Assembly (NCBI GenBank): GCA_036873135.1
Contig: JAPTYO010000007.1
Location: 11,018,763-11,082,762 of the forward strand
Direction of reading: 5' to 3'
DNA from: Clarkia xantiana subsp. parviflora
Taxonomy: Eukaryota; Streptophyta; Magnoliopsida; Myrtales; Onagraceae
DNA length: 64,000 nt
In this document: in pieces, positions 1 to 13,138 of the stretch
How the letters are laid out: each line of letters opens with the position of its first letter
Numbering within the stretch: position 1 is the stretch's first letter
The notes under the pieces: generated by a model
What the model saw: the letters and a program-made list of their open reading frames with translations, nothing else
What the model was told of the DNA's origin: nothing
Databases searched by the model: none
Translations under genes and position numbers: made by a program

Positions 1-1040
1 TAATATAATGATTGCCAAAAAATACATTAATATAATAATTATTTTAGTAATTAATACTTAGAGAGAGAATAATTAATGGGCCCATTTTTATACTCTACAT
101 TATCATATTTATTTTTATTATACAATTAATGTGTTGTCACTTTTCTATTGGTCGAGTCCATATCATACGTGAGGAACTCGGTCTAACTAATAATTTCTCG
201 TTCTTTGTGTATAACTGCTCTTTATTTGAGATTTTTTTTCAAAATTAATATAAACAAGAACTTGTCGAAACAAGCTGTGTCAAGTTTAAATAAAATATAT
301 ATAATATCAAGCATTAATTTCTACTTGTTTTATTAGTCCGAAATATGTGAGATTTATACACTATAATACTCAACTAAATCTCTAACTATTAAATATTCAT
401 GTTTCCTCTAGCACACTAACATAAACAATCTAAAAAAACTTGCTAAACTAAAAAATATATAATTATAATATGTGCATAGATTAGAACCTGATGCTTTCTT
501 AAAAGAAAACGCCAAGCCTTATATAAAAGGATAGTGTATTGTTCAAATGCGGAGCGGAATTACGTTGCGTATTGGTAAAATCGATTACCGATTTCAATCT
601 ATGATTATTACAAAAAAAAAAAAAATGAAAAAGAAAATGGTCATAAATGGTCCTAATAATGACCAAAACCATTTAAAATAATACAGATGATCCTGACCAT
701 TTAAAAAATGAATATTTTCAAATGGTCTAAGATGGTTTTGGTCGGTTCTAAAATCAGGATCATCTTTACTCCGCCCTAGTATATATGATAGAAGAACTCT
801 TAAATAAAGACACTCCTAAAAAACATCATAATCTTGGTACAAACATAACTTTTTTTTTTCGGTACTAACATAACTAATCATTTGATACTTTTCCTAAAAA
901 ATAATTGGCAGGTTTTTTTAGCAAATAAAATAATTGATTGATTTTTCTTTTGGCCAAGTAAAATAATTGAAAGGTTGGTTGTTGCACTTTCGCATGTTAA
1001 AGCATTTTCCATAGAAAAAGAAATGGGACAATTGTATTAT
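1..1040. other. AT-rich intergenic DNA, no gene seen
   Basis: No reading frame or exon chain is supportable here. The sequence is strongly AT-rich with homopolymer A and T runs. Around 630-770 there are short, partly inverted copies of a motif related to 'aatggtc' / 'gaccatt', which may be the remnant of a small hairpin element. Confidence 0.6.
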
Positions 1041-1044
1041 GCTT

Positions 1045-1640
1045 AAGCTAGCAATTTGTGACAAATATGATAATACGATATTAATACGTACGAAAAAAAT
1101 CGTGTCCGTGCTACCATAATGTAGAACGATAATACGATATCACAAATACGATTAAACGATATAACTTATGTGTTGTGTTCATGTTTGAATATCATAACAC
1201 GATACTCATGATAACAAGATAAAATTGTACTACTAAGTATTTTTTGAACAAATCTAATTTATTACTTTTAATAACTCCAATTAGTGTCTTGGCAAAAAAA
1301 AAAAACTTCAATTAATGGTTTAATATTTTGTATTTGTAAAATCTATATTACTAATTTATGAATACTGAAATATTAATTTATAGTTTTTTTTTATATAAAG
1401 TCCATTATTTTAATGTTTGCTTAAAAATTTCGTAAAAATACACAACCGCATATTCTTGTGTTTATAAAATATAGCACGATAAGCTTACTTTACATATTCG
1501 TATTCAATAAGATAAGCACGACACTATCACTATACTTTAGACGCATAATAGCACGAATTTCGATATTCGTATTCAATAAGATAAGCACGACACTATTACT
1601 ATACTTGAAACGCACGATTTGCGACATTGTTAGGCTTAGG
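1045..1640 (-). repeat. Decayed hAT-type non-autonomous element upstream of UBC27
   Basis: Read on the minus strand, this segment follows the element at 15067-15615 over most of its length. It starts and ends with clusters of 'cgtgctatcgtg'-like motifs and has a shared AT-rich core (for example 'tattttttgaacaaatc' at about 1238, and a 'tatgaatactga' stretch at about 1357). It is much more mutated than the 15-kb copy and its exact ends and target duplication are not clear. It finishes about 120 bp before the UBC27 start codon, so it may contribute leader or promoter sequence to that gene. Confidence 0.6.
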
Positions 1641-1758
1641 CTGTAGCTGGCGTTGTGCTCAGTCCAGTCGAGTCGTAGGACAATTAGACATTCCTTTCTT
1701 TCTCTCTGCTAGGGTTTTGCTTTCTGCAAAATATTCACTGCCAGAACTAGAAGAGAAG

Positions 1759-3633
<1,875 letters not shown>

Positions 3634-4737
3634 TCCGGACTCACTCCACCAAATAAATATGGTTTGTGTTTTTATTTATGAATGAATGAATGAATTATAG
3701 TGCTTATATTTTACTTCTACAGAGTTGAGAAGTCTCTGAATGGTATTTGCACTCTTTATCTTTACTAAAAGCTGTATAATACATACTCTCCGATTTAAAT
3801 AGCTCTTGGTTGTTGAGTAAGGTGTTCAATTTCGGTTGTGTTTTACATCGACAAGTAGCTGGCAGCCTGGCACTCTGCAAGCTTGGTTCTTAGTCTTACT
3901 GATGTTAATTATATCTTTATTATATGTGTAAATACTGCCGTTGTGGCGTATTAATGAAAGCAACCAATATTCACCTAAAGAGAAATTTCTACATGGAAAG
4001 GGATGATATGTGAAGTGGAATCTTGTTTAGCAAGCAATATTAGTGCAGCTTGAGTTTTCTTTTCCTCCAACTCTAGTGCTATTCGTTCCCGCTCCAGTTC
4101 AGTCTTATAGCAAGCATAGCAAGTTCCGCAGTGCCTAATTTTTCATTCACACCTTAAATGTGTAGTTGTGTTTAATTTGCATTGAATAAATTATTTCAAA
4201 TAACATCAACCAACAAAATTAATTATCAATATCAAATTTAAATTTTTGCAATACCTCAACAATTCTTTAATAAATAAATTATATATCTCGTGTAATGTGC
4301 GGATTATTCGTATTTGGATGCATCCACCTAATATCCAGATATGTTGCTAAGAACATGGTTTTATATAATTTGTATTTATTAGACTTGCTGAAATTTTTGT
4401 ACTCAATGAAATTTATGTACTTTTTAAGTATTACTTAAAATTAGGACACAAATAAATAAATATTTGGTCTTCAATAGTTTTACTTAATATATTCATTTAA
4501 CATATTTTATTATTAAACTTTTTATTAGTATTAATTGTGAAATGATTTAATTTAGTATAAAAAAAATAGTTATGTATTGATATGACAAAATAATGTATTC
4601 ATCAAATTTAAGGAACCCATTATGAAAAAAAAAAATATGTATATTTCACTTTTAAGGAATATTTTATAAAACCATTATAGAAAATTTTCATATATATTAT
4701 ATAAAAAACATGATGAACTCACTTATGTAATTTTGTG
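3634..4737. other. UBC27 3' flank, no further gene
   Basis: This contains the probable UBC27 3' untranslated region (an 'aataaat' motif lies near 3651), followed by AT-rich sequence. I see no exon chain, RNA gene or recognisable element. Confidence 0.5.
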
Positions 4738-4832
4738 TAAAATTATTGATGCTCTAATACTTTTTATTTAGTTAAAGACTAGACTAAAATTATTGATGCT
4801 CTAATAGTTTTTATTTAGTTAAAGACTAGACA
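4738..4832. repeat. 47-bp direct repeat, two copies
   Basis: A unit containing 'aattattgatgctctaata' begins at 4741 and again at 4788. The two copies are nearly identical (one visible change, c/g) and abut the hairpin element that starts near 4827. Confidence 0.85.
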
Positions 4833-5303
4833 GCAGCTCGAGCTACAAGCGCTCATTATAATTTTGAGGATGATATAAGGACATGATCATGTCGATTCCG
4901 AGGATAATACAAGGTCAGCATCAACCCGACTCTGATGATATACAAGAATAGATGCCGATAAAAAATATATTTAAATTATGTTACATAATTTTATAGAAAT
5001 TTTAAAAAAAAAATCTTCAAAATAAAATTAAAATGCTTGAGCAACCGTAAACTTTAGCATTTTTAAAAATGCTAGTGAATTTTTTCTCGGTCGCTCTAGC
5101 ATTTTCATTTTATTTTGAAGAATATTTTTAATTGTATAAAATTATGTAAGATAATTTAAATATATTTTTTTCAGCGACACCTATTATTGTATATTTATCG
5201 GAGTCGGTTGATGCTAACCTTGTATTATCCTCGGAATCGGCATGATCTTGTTCTTATATCTTTCTCACAATTATAATGCGCGCATAGCGGGGACTGGTGT
5301 CTA
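4827..5303. repeat. Large inverted repeat (hairpin/foldback element), about 477 bp
   Basis: The left arm (about 4830-5050) is the reverse complement of the right arm (about 5080-5300) over more than 200 bp with scattered mismatches. For example 'gattccgaggataatacaag' on the left is matched by its complement near 5215-5236. The centre lies near 5065 at paired 'tagcatttttaaaaatgcta'. The ends read 'tagacagcag' and 'ctggtgtcta', short terminal inverted repeats. There is no coding potential. It is probably a foldback MITE whose transcript would form a long double-stranded RNA. Confidence 0.75.
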
Positions 5304-5485
5304 ATAAAAATATTAGGGAAATCCACTTAGTAGATTAAAAACTATCAACTTAATTTTATTTACGACTGTGAATATATGCGCGCATAATGTCAGACTTCAT
5401 CAAATGTCAGTACCTAGAGCATCATTAAAAAGACACAATACTACTTCGTATACACTAAAAAAATAATTGACTGCAACTTAAAAAG

Positions 5486-5883
5486 TGTAGAACAAGAAAT
5501 CTTCATCGACACCAATATTCATCAATTGTCAAAACAATGATGAATTGTATTAATGGTAAGCAATGATCACAAATAGTAGACTACTATTAGTAGGTGAAGA
5601 TTGAGTATGTAAGTTTCTTTGTCAACGACTTTAGTCTCTGTGAATGGAAAAGCAAATAGTGAAATATGTCTATGCACTATTCACTATTACATGTATTGTT
5701 GGCTATATGTATCCATCCATGTACGAAGCCAAATAGACGTCTGTGAGCAAATAACAAAGTTCAAGTTTGCTTATGTCAATTCCATATCCATCTCCTTTCA
5801 CGAACCTTTTATGTTTTCCATTTTACATGCTAAGTTAATTCCGCTAACTTAGCGATTATATTCCAACCGAGTATTTTCCAACA
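5486..5883 (+). repeat. 5' LTR of the copia element
   Basis: 398 bp, starting 'tgtagaaca' and ending 'ttttccaaca'. It differs from the 3' LTR near its start (a/t at 5489), at c/t about 20 bases in, and at g/t about 70 bases in. It contains short palindromes such as 'gctaagttaattccgctaac'. A 77-codon frame inside it is present in both LTRs and is not thought to be a gene. Confidence 0.95.
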
Positions 5884-5884
5884 G

Positions 5885-5896
5885 TGGTATCAGAGC
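5885..5896 (+). other. Primer-binding site (initiator-Met tRNA)
   Basis: TGGTATCAGAGC lies one base after the end of the 5' LTR. It is the standard plant copia primer-binding site complementary to the 3' end of initiator methionine tRNA, where minus-strand DNA synthesis begins. Confidence 0.93.
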
Positions 5897-5951
5897 TCAA
5901 AAGATCTTAAATGGTCAAATTATCCCCATCAAAAAAATTTCCGACTGAAGC

Positions 5952-7303
5952 ATGTCTTCGTCAAATTTCTCTCTTTCATCTCCACCAATTTTTGGATGAG
6001 AGAATTATGATTTTTGGTCCGTAAAGATACGAGCGTTTCTGATGGCAAACGACCTATGGGAAGCAGTTACGAAGGAACCAGAGAAGGAGTCCGATGGAGA
6101 AGAAATCGATGCAGCCAGACAAAAAATTCTAAAGGAGCAGATGTTGAAGGATGTCCGAGCAATTACCGTCATCCACTCCGCCATCACCGATGCCATTTTT
6201 CTGATGATCGTTGGAGCCGCAACAGCAATGCAGGCCTGGGATATCCTCCAAAATGAGTATCAAGGCACGGAGAAGGTACGTACGATCAGACTCCAGACAG
6301 CCAGAAGGGAGTTTGAAAATTTGAGAATGAAGGAGAACGAAAGTGTTCAAGATTACTCATCCAAATTGAGTGAACTTGTGAACCAGATGAAGTTGTATGG
6401 CGATGAGACAAATGATCAAAGAGTTGTTGAAAAAGTCTTGATCAGTCTCCCAGATAAATTTGATCCGATTGTAGCGGCCATCGAGCAGTCCAACGACATC
6501 AAGACAATGTCTCTGACAGAGCTAATTGGTTCTTTGCAAGCTCATGAGCAAAGAATAATTAGAAGGTCAGAAACTCCAGCTGAAGGTGCATTCCAGTCCA
6601 GCCACAAGTTCAAGAAGGGTTGCAAAAATCAAGGCTTTGTTAAAAACGACAAAGCAAATTTTCCAGGTCCCTCTAAGGATCCCGGGAAGACTGGAAAATT
6701 TCCTCCATGTAGCACTTGCGGGAGGACAAATCACATGCCGAAGGATTGCTGGCACAAAGGCAAAATGCAATGTCGATTTTGCAAGAAATTTGGGTATGTT
6801 GAGAAATTTTGTAGAGCTAAGCAAAATCAAAATAGCTCTCAAAATCAACAGATCCAGAAGGCTAACATGTCGGAGGATCAATTTCATGGAGATCAATTGT
6901 TCGTCGCTAAGCAAGGAGCTTTCAGTTCTGGGGATGAAGTATGGCTCATTGATAGCGGTTGCATAAACCACATGTCAAACAATTCCAAGGTGTTCTTCCA
7001 GATGGATTCTTCCGTCAATGTCCCAATCAAAATGGAAATGGAGCCGTTGTCAATTCCTCAGGCAAAGGAACGGTGGCAGTTCAAACTTGTAAAGGTACAA
7101 AATTCATCCAATATGTTCTTTACGTGCCTAAACTGGATCATAATCTGCTAAGCGTAAGCCAAATGATTAGCAATGGTTATTGCCTGGTTTTCAAGAATGG
7201 AGCATGTAGTATTTATGATGCTGCACACAGTGAAATTGCATGTGTTAGCATGAAGGAAAAAAACTTTCCTATTTCTTGGGATCATGCTCATAATGTCATG
7301 TAA
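5952..7303 (+). pseudogene. copia gag and protease region, interrupted
   Basis: The frame opens at an ATG at 5952, meets a TGA at 5997-5999 after 15 codons, and then stays open to 7151. It encodes a copia Gag (UBN2-like) followed by two zinc knuckles. The first knuckle is canonical CX2CX4HX4C (about 6715-6755). In the second the histidine position is tyrosine. An aspartic protease motif 'LIDSGC' follows near 6945-6963. A one-base frameshift around 7033-7045 moves the protease C-terminus ('YVLYVPKLDHNLLSVSQM') into another frame, which ends at TAA 7301-7303. It cannot make a full Gag-Pol. Confidence 0.9.
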
Positions 7304-9987
7304 GCGTCCACTGATGAAACATGGTTATGGCATAGGAGATATGGTCATTATAATTTGGATTCTCTCAAGTTGTCTTTTCAAAAGAACTTTGTGAGAGATT
7401 TAACTCCTATCCATGTTCATAAGGATGTATGTGAAGCATGTCAGTTGGGTAAAATGCATAGAAAATCATTTTCTAATGAGGAGACTTGGAGAGCCTCTCA
7501 AAAACTTGAGTTAGTGCACACTGATGTTTGTGGTACAATGAGAACTCCATCCCTAAGTCAGAATCGATATTTCATCTTGTTCATAGATGATTATACTAGG
7601 ATGACGTGGGTGTATTTTATGAGGCAAAAATCCGAAGTTTTCACGATCTTCAAAAAGTTTAAAACCCTGGTCGAAAATCAAAGTGGTTGTAAACTTAAGA
7701 AGATTAGATCGGATAATGGGAAAGAGTACACCTCCAAGAATTTTGAGAAGTTTTGTGAAGATGAGGGTGTTGAACATCAACTGTCAGTTGTTTACACTCC
7801 ACAATAAAATGGTGTTTCCGAAAGGAAAAATCGAACTGTGATGGAAATGGCTAGATGCATGCTGAATGAGAAAAAGATGCCTAACGAGTTTTGGGCAGAA
7901 GCAGTATATACTACTGTGTATCTGTTGAACAGGCTTCTGACGAAGGCAGTGGCAGATGTCACTCCAATTGAAGCTTGGAATGGAGCAAAGCCGTCTGCCA
8001 AACATCTCAAAGTGTTTGGTTCTCCATGCTACGTTCATGTCCCGGACTAGAAGAGGCACAAGCTAGAAGAAAAGGCGCTCGTTGGTATTTTTGTCGGATA
8101 TAGTTCTCAATCCAAAGGATACAGGATCTACAACCCTATCACTCAAAAGGTTGTAACCTGTAGAGATGTTGTCTTTGATGAGAATTCTATGTGGGGCTTT
8201 GAAGCAAAAGAAGTCCGGAAGAAGCCGATGCTCAATTTCCAAGATCAACCTAGTACTTCCGAAAGTGCTGTGGTTGATGCTGATGTTGAAGCTGACAACA
8301 CACCCGATGATGAAGAAGAGGAGGAGCATGACGAGGAAAATCATGCAGAGTTGCAAAACTCTGTAGATTCAGACTCTCCAATCAGAAGGGTGAGATCTCT
8401 CTCAGATGTATACGAGAGATGTAATGTTGCACTTATCGAACCGGAAAGCTATACAGAAGCTTCAAGGTACGATGAGTGGAATTCTGCGATGGAGGAGGAG
8501 CTGCACATGATCAACAAGAATGACACGTGGCAACTTGTTGATCGACCAAATCACAAGAAGGTCATTGGTGTCAAGTGGATATACAAGCTGAAGGTCAATC
8601 CAGACGGTTCAATCTTGAAGCACAAGGCGAGACTCGTGGCGAAAGGTTATTCTCAAGAACCCGGAGTTGATTATTCAGACAGTTTTGCACCAGTGGCAAG
8701 GCATGATACCATCAGAACTCTCATTGCTCTTGCCGCGCAAAAAGGTTGGAAAATTTTCCAACTCGATGTCAAGTCGGCATTCTTGAATGGATATCTCCAG
8801 GAGGAGGTATATGTCGAGCAACCCGAAGGATGGTTCATGAAAGGCCAAGAAGAAAAAGTCTACAAGCTGCACAAGGCTTTATATGGGTTGAAGCAGGCTC
8901 TAAGAAGCTGGTATAGCAGAATTGATGATTATTTCATCAGTCAAGGATTCAGCAGAAGCGAGAGTGAACCCACTCTTTATGTCAGATTCAAGAACAGGTC
9001 AGAAATACTCGTAGTATCATTATATGTTGATGATATTCTTGTTACTGGAAGTAGTCCTGACATGGTTCTTGAGTTCAAGAAAAAAATGATGGAGAAATTT
9101 GAGATGACAGATTTGGGTCTTATGAATTATTTTCTTGGGATGGAAATATGCCAAAACAAAAAAAAGGCATTTTCATATCTCAAAGAAAGTATGCCGAAAA
9201 TATTTTGAAGCGGTTCAAGATGGATCGTTGCAAGCCGGTGTCTACTCCGCTAGTAGCCAATGAGAAGCTGTGCAAGGAAGATGGTGCTAGCAAAGTCGAT
9301 CAAAGTCATTACCGGAAGCTGACTGGCAGTTTGTTATATCTAACTGCAACCAGACCTGATCTAATGTTTGCTGCAAGTATATTATCCAGATTCATGCATG
9401 CTCCAAGTCAAATCCATTTGGGAGCAATGAAGAGGGTGCTCAGATATATTCGAGGTACAACCGACTACGGGATTTGGTTTACATCCACTGCAGATGCAAA
9501 GCTCCAAGGCTACACTGATAGTGATTGGGCCGGATCCGTAGATGACATGAAGAGCACATCAGGTTATATATTTACACTTGGTTCTGGAATATTTACTTGG
9601 CTTTCAAAGAAGCAGGAAACTGTGGCACAGTCAACCGCAGAAGCTGAGTACATTGCAGCAGCAACCGCGACCAATCAAGCGATTTGGTTAAGGAAGATTT
9701 TGCAAGATGTCGGTCATGCAGAAACAGAGGCAACTAAGATTTACTGCGATAGCAAATCAGCAATAACTATTGCAAAGAATCCAGTAAACCATGGGAAGAC
9801 GAAACACATCAATGTGAAGTACCATTTCATCCGTGAAGCTGAAAAATTGAAAGAGATCAAGCTAGTTTATTGCAATACTGAGGAGCAGATTGCAGATATT
9901 TTTACCAAGGCACTTCCGAAGGCGAAGTTTGAATTTCTGAGATCAAAACTTGGAGTATTCGGTGAAAATTTCATGGAGGAGTGTTGA
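7304..9987 (+). pseudogene. copia integrase, reverse transcriptase and RNase H region, interrupted
   Basis: The GAG-pre-integrase segment (HRRYGH, then CEAC) is followed by the integrase core with its D, D and E positions visible ('HTDVCG', 'RSDNGKEY', 'ERKNRT'). It is broken by TAA at 7805-7807, directly before the glutamate region, and by TAG at 8048-8050. The reverse transcriptase carries the YVDD catalytic motif near 9025-9036. A frameshift in an A-rich run at about 9155-9166 separates it from RNase H, which keeps its catalytic acidic residues ('DSDWAG', 'AEAEY', 'CDSKSA'). The reading frame ends at 9985-9987, just inside the 3' LTR. This copy is not autonomous. Confidence 0.92.
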
Positions 9988-10379
9988 ACAAGAAATCTTC
10001 ACCGACACCAATATTCATCAATTGTCAAAACAATGATGAATTGTATTAATTGTAAGCAATGATCACAAATAGTAGACTACTATTAGTAGGTGAAGATTGA
10101 GTATGTAAGTTTCTTTGTCAACGACTTTAGTCTCTGTGAATGGAAAAGCAAATAGTGAAATATGTCTATGCACTATTCACTATTACATGTATTGTTGGCT
10201 ATATGTATCCATCCATGTACGAAGCCAAATAGACGTCTGTGAGCAAATAACAAAGTTCAAGTTTGCTTATGTCAATTCCATATCCATCTCCTTTCACGAA
10301 CCTTTTATGTTTTCCATTTTACATGCTAAGTTAATTCCGCTAACTTAGCGATTATATTCCAACCGAGTATTTTCCAACA
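9982..10379 (+). repeat. 3' LTR of the copia element
   Basis: 398 bp, starting 'tgttgaaca' and ending 'ttttccaaca', followed by the AAAAG target duplication at 10380-10384. The purine-rich 'atggaggag' just before it is the probable polypurine tract. It is almost identical to the 5' LTR. Confidence 0.95.
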
Positions 10380-10384
10380 AAAAG

Positions 10385-10981
10385 TTTTACTTAAAAATAT
10401 CTAACAATGTATGTATGAGAATTACCTGGTAATAAAATGGGATTAGTAGATTCTTTAACTCAGTTTCAAGTTACAAATGTTTAAATAATTTAATTTGATA
10501 AATTTATATTGTAAGGGCTTTGGTAAAATGAATTCTTAATTTAATTTGCAGTTGTTCAATTAAAATAAAAAATGAATCGGATTTTAGAAGATAAGCTTTG
10601 ATCCAACAAATGCGAATACGATTCCATTTAGAGTTGAGTGCATTTATAGTTAATGATGACTATCTGGGACTTAATATTAATTCCATTTATAGTGTGTCTC
10701 AAAGAAAAAGGAATACATGCAGAAAAACTAGAATACCGAAGTGTCTCTTTATCGGCCCATGAGTTTTGCCTGGCTACAACAAGGAATATCATCATTAATT
10801 TATAACCACAAAATCTGGCACCGAAATGACATTAATTATATATATATAACGTATGGACGATCAAGCAGGCAGCAGTTATATATATATGCTTTTGAGAGAC
10901 ACAAAGTAGCTGGATAAATAATAACAGTATATCATCTAGCTTGACCGCCATTGAATCATTTGGTTTGATTTATTTTCAATA
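10385..10981 (+). promoter_or_regulatory. Upstream region of the CASP-like gene with TATA-like stretch
   Basis: AT-rich region between the retrotransposon and the CASP-like start. A clear TATA-like run, 'agttatatatatatgc', lies near 10873-10888, about 95 bp before the ATG. That is a plausible core promoter position if the leader is short. Nothing else is recognised. Confidence 0.4.
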
Positions 10982-12270
10982 ATGGAGGTGAATGAGTCAT
11001 CCCCACCAACAGTAGCAGCAAAAACGAGAACCTTGAAGGTGTTGCAGGTTTTGTTGAGGGCTATGGCAGTTGCCACTACTTTGGGTTCAGTGTGTACGAT
11101 GCTTGTGAGCAAACAGTCTGCAGTGCTCTACGGGGTTCCCCTTACAGCCCGATATACATATTCATCTGCTTTGGAGTGAGTAATCTCTTACTAACTACCT
11201 TGCTTTGATTATTTATCTATGAGTTTAATTGCTAGCTCAAGTTTTAGATATTTTGACAAATTTCTATATCTGATTTTTTTTTTTTAAACAATTTACTACC
11301 TTAAGCTACTGTTGTGTATGTCAAACTCGGTTACCGTATAATCTGGACGGAACTGTTCATGTGGTTTGTACTTGACTGAAGAAAAACCGGATAACTAACA
11401 TAAAAAATAGAATTTCCCTCACGCAAAAGGCTATTATTATTAGAATGTTTCTTATGTTAGTACGAACCTTTGTAATTTCGGTTATTTGATGTTTATGAAT
11501 TACTATATGGGTGAAGACAATTTTGTAACTTTAGATAAGTTTACCGGTTATTCTCTAATCATGTGCAAATCACGTAATTAATTTCGTTATGCAAATTATG
11601 TGACCAATTTCGTTCATAATATACAATATGATATTTAATAGAGGTAGTAATTTGTCAACTAGCATAAAATGACCTAACAAATTATTAAAAAAAAAAAAAA
11701 AAAAAAAAAACTTGAGCTAGCACTATGTGGGAACGTCAGCTGCAATTTGAAAATTAACCATTTATTAAATACATACACATATATAATAATAATTATATTA
11801 CTGGCGGGAAGCTGCAGGTTGAATGTATATGCAGATGGGGTTGCGTGTGGTTTGTGCATGGTATCTTTGTTGTTCCTTTTGAACATTCTGTGGCGCCGAC
11901 AAAGTAGGCCGACTGCCGCCAAATATATGTATCTGTTCCTTCACGATTTGGTTGGTAACGTATATTAATTATATGAATAGAATAGAACTAGCTAGCTAAG
12001 TCTAAGTACGTCGTGGATCACCATGTTAATAAATGAAATGGGATGCAGGGAATGGTGTTACTGGTAATGGCGGGGTTAGGAGGTTCAGCTGCAGTGGGGT
12101 GGGTGGCAAAGTATGGGAATAAGCACACTGGGTGGATGCCAATATGTGGCGACTACCCCACATTCTGTACAAGAATCTCCATTGCCATCGCTCTTTCCTT
12201 ACTTTCAGCCATCATCTTCCTCCTCCTTACACTAATCTCCTTCACTTCTGTTTATTCTTTTACTTCTTAA
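10982..12270 (+). CDS. CASP-like membrane protein (CASPL1-type, DUF588/UPF0497)
   Basis: Four-span plasma-membrane protein of the CASP-like family. True CASPs scaffold Casparian strip formation; most CASPL members have no assigned role. Exons 10982-11175, 11818-11950 and 12049-12270 give 182 aa with GT-AG introns and a closed frame, within the family range of about 170-200. Hydrophobic spans lie at about 25-45, 72-90, 111-129 and 150-172. The hallmark arginine in span 1 ('VLLRAM') and aspartate at the start of span 3 ('LHDLGM') are present. The conserved 'YGNKHTGWMPIC' stretch lies between spans 3 and 4. The sequence resembles the CASPL1 group (1F-like), but I do not assign a number. A long A tract lies in intron 1 near 11689-11710. 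Confidence 0.88.
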
Positions 12271-13130
12271 TTATTAATTACTTTTTACTATTCTCAATAC
12301 CTCAAACTTATTATTAAACCTATACCGTACTTTTAGATTCAACCAAGATTATTAATATTCACTGTATCATCAAACTCTAGCTACTTGTGCTTGCTAGCTT
12401 TTGCTTCTTGATGATGATGCATCATCCTCCTCAGCAAAATATGTAGTTATATAAGCTTTAATTTTTATAACATAGCATTTCCATTTATTCTTTTACTATA
12501 TAGCATGCAGCAGCTACTTAATTAATTGGTTAAGTATGCTTAATTATGGGACGGCGATTCATATATTCTTGCATCCAACGTTTTCTTTTGGATTAATATA
12601 TTGTTTACTTACTTATATTTGCATAATGTGATTAAATGATTTTTTTTCGACGTGATATTTTAGTTACATATATATTATAGAATGTGATTAAATAGTTCAA
12701 ATTTATTCTATTTAATTGCTTATATTTGATCCAATGTGATTAAATTATTATAAAATGGCGGTTTTACCCTAATTTCAATTAATACAAGTATTCTTCATTG
12801 TGTACACCGTATTATTTTGTCAAATTTATATATAAAAAAAAATGGTACGGATGCTCGTTGTAATCTGTTCATTTGTTTCTCATGATGAATTCCAATAATT
12901 AAGAGCTCTATGAAGCGGGAAAAAAAAAATCATTAGCATGATTCATGAAACGTTGCTACTCATCAAGTGCAGTACAATTGAGTTGTACACATTTCCATGC
13001 GCTCTGCAGAAATATTGTTACGTACATTGCTATTTTTGCTTCAGAATTAGCTTTTGATCATTCTTGAATATAATTTCTCTTGGAGTTAAAGGTACCGTTC
13101 ATACCACTTCTTTATCCGAAATTGGCTTTT
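12271..13130. other. Intergenic DNA, no gene seen
   Basis: 3' flank of the CASP-like gene and AT-rich spacer. From about 13091 ('ggtaccgttcataccac') it belongs to a repeat that continues after the hAT-type insertion at 14135. Confidence 0.5.
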
Positions 13131-13138
13131 CATACCAC

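Larger units (their letters stand above)
5486..10379 (+). mobile_element. Ty1/copia LTR retrotransposon, structurally complete, coding region broken
   Basis: The element is 4894 bp, bounded by 398-bp LTRs (5486-5883 and 9982-10379) that start with TG and end with CA. The 5-bp target duplication AAAAG is perfect (5481-5485 and 10380-10384). A primer-binding site for initiator-Met tRNA follows the 5' LTR. The order gag, protease, integrase, reverse transcriptase, RNase H identifies the copia superfamily. By eye the LTRs differ at only 3 of 398 positions, suggesting recent insertion. I do not assign the lineage. It sits between UBC27 and the CASP-like gene and touches neither. Confidence 0.96.

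Noticed and set aside
1627..1758. In-frame upstream extension of UBC27 exon 1
   Set aside because: The frame is open, but the residues do not resemble the family, and UBC27 proteins start at the 'MIDYSR'-type Met at 1759.
4738..4832. Direct repeats considered as a CRISPR-like array
   Set aside because: There are only two adjacent units with no spacers, and the DNA is plant nuclear. The same applies to the 48-bp and 125-bp repeats.
5619..5852. 77-codon frame found in both copia LTRs (also 10115-10348)
   Set aside because: It is identical in both copies because LTRs are duplicates; LTRs are regulatory, and no protein family is recognised.
6129..6971. Opposite-strand and alternative-frame ORFs across copia gag
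   Set aside because: They are shadows of the gag frame with no recognisable domains.
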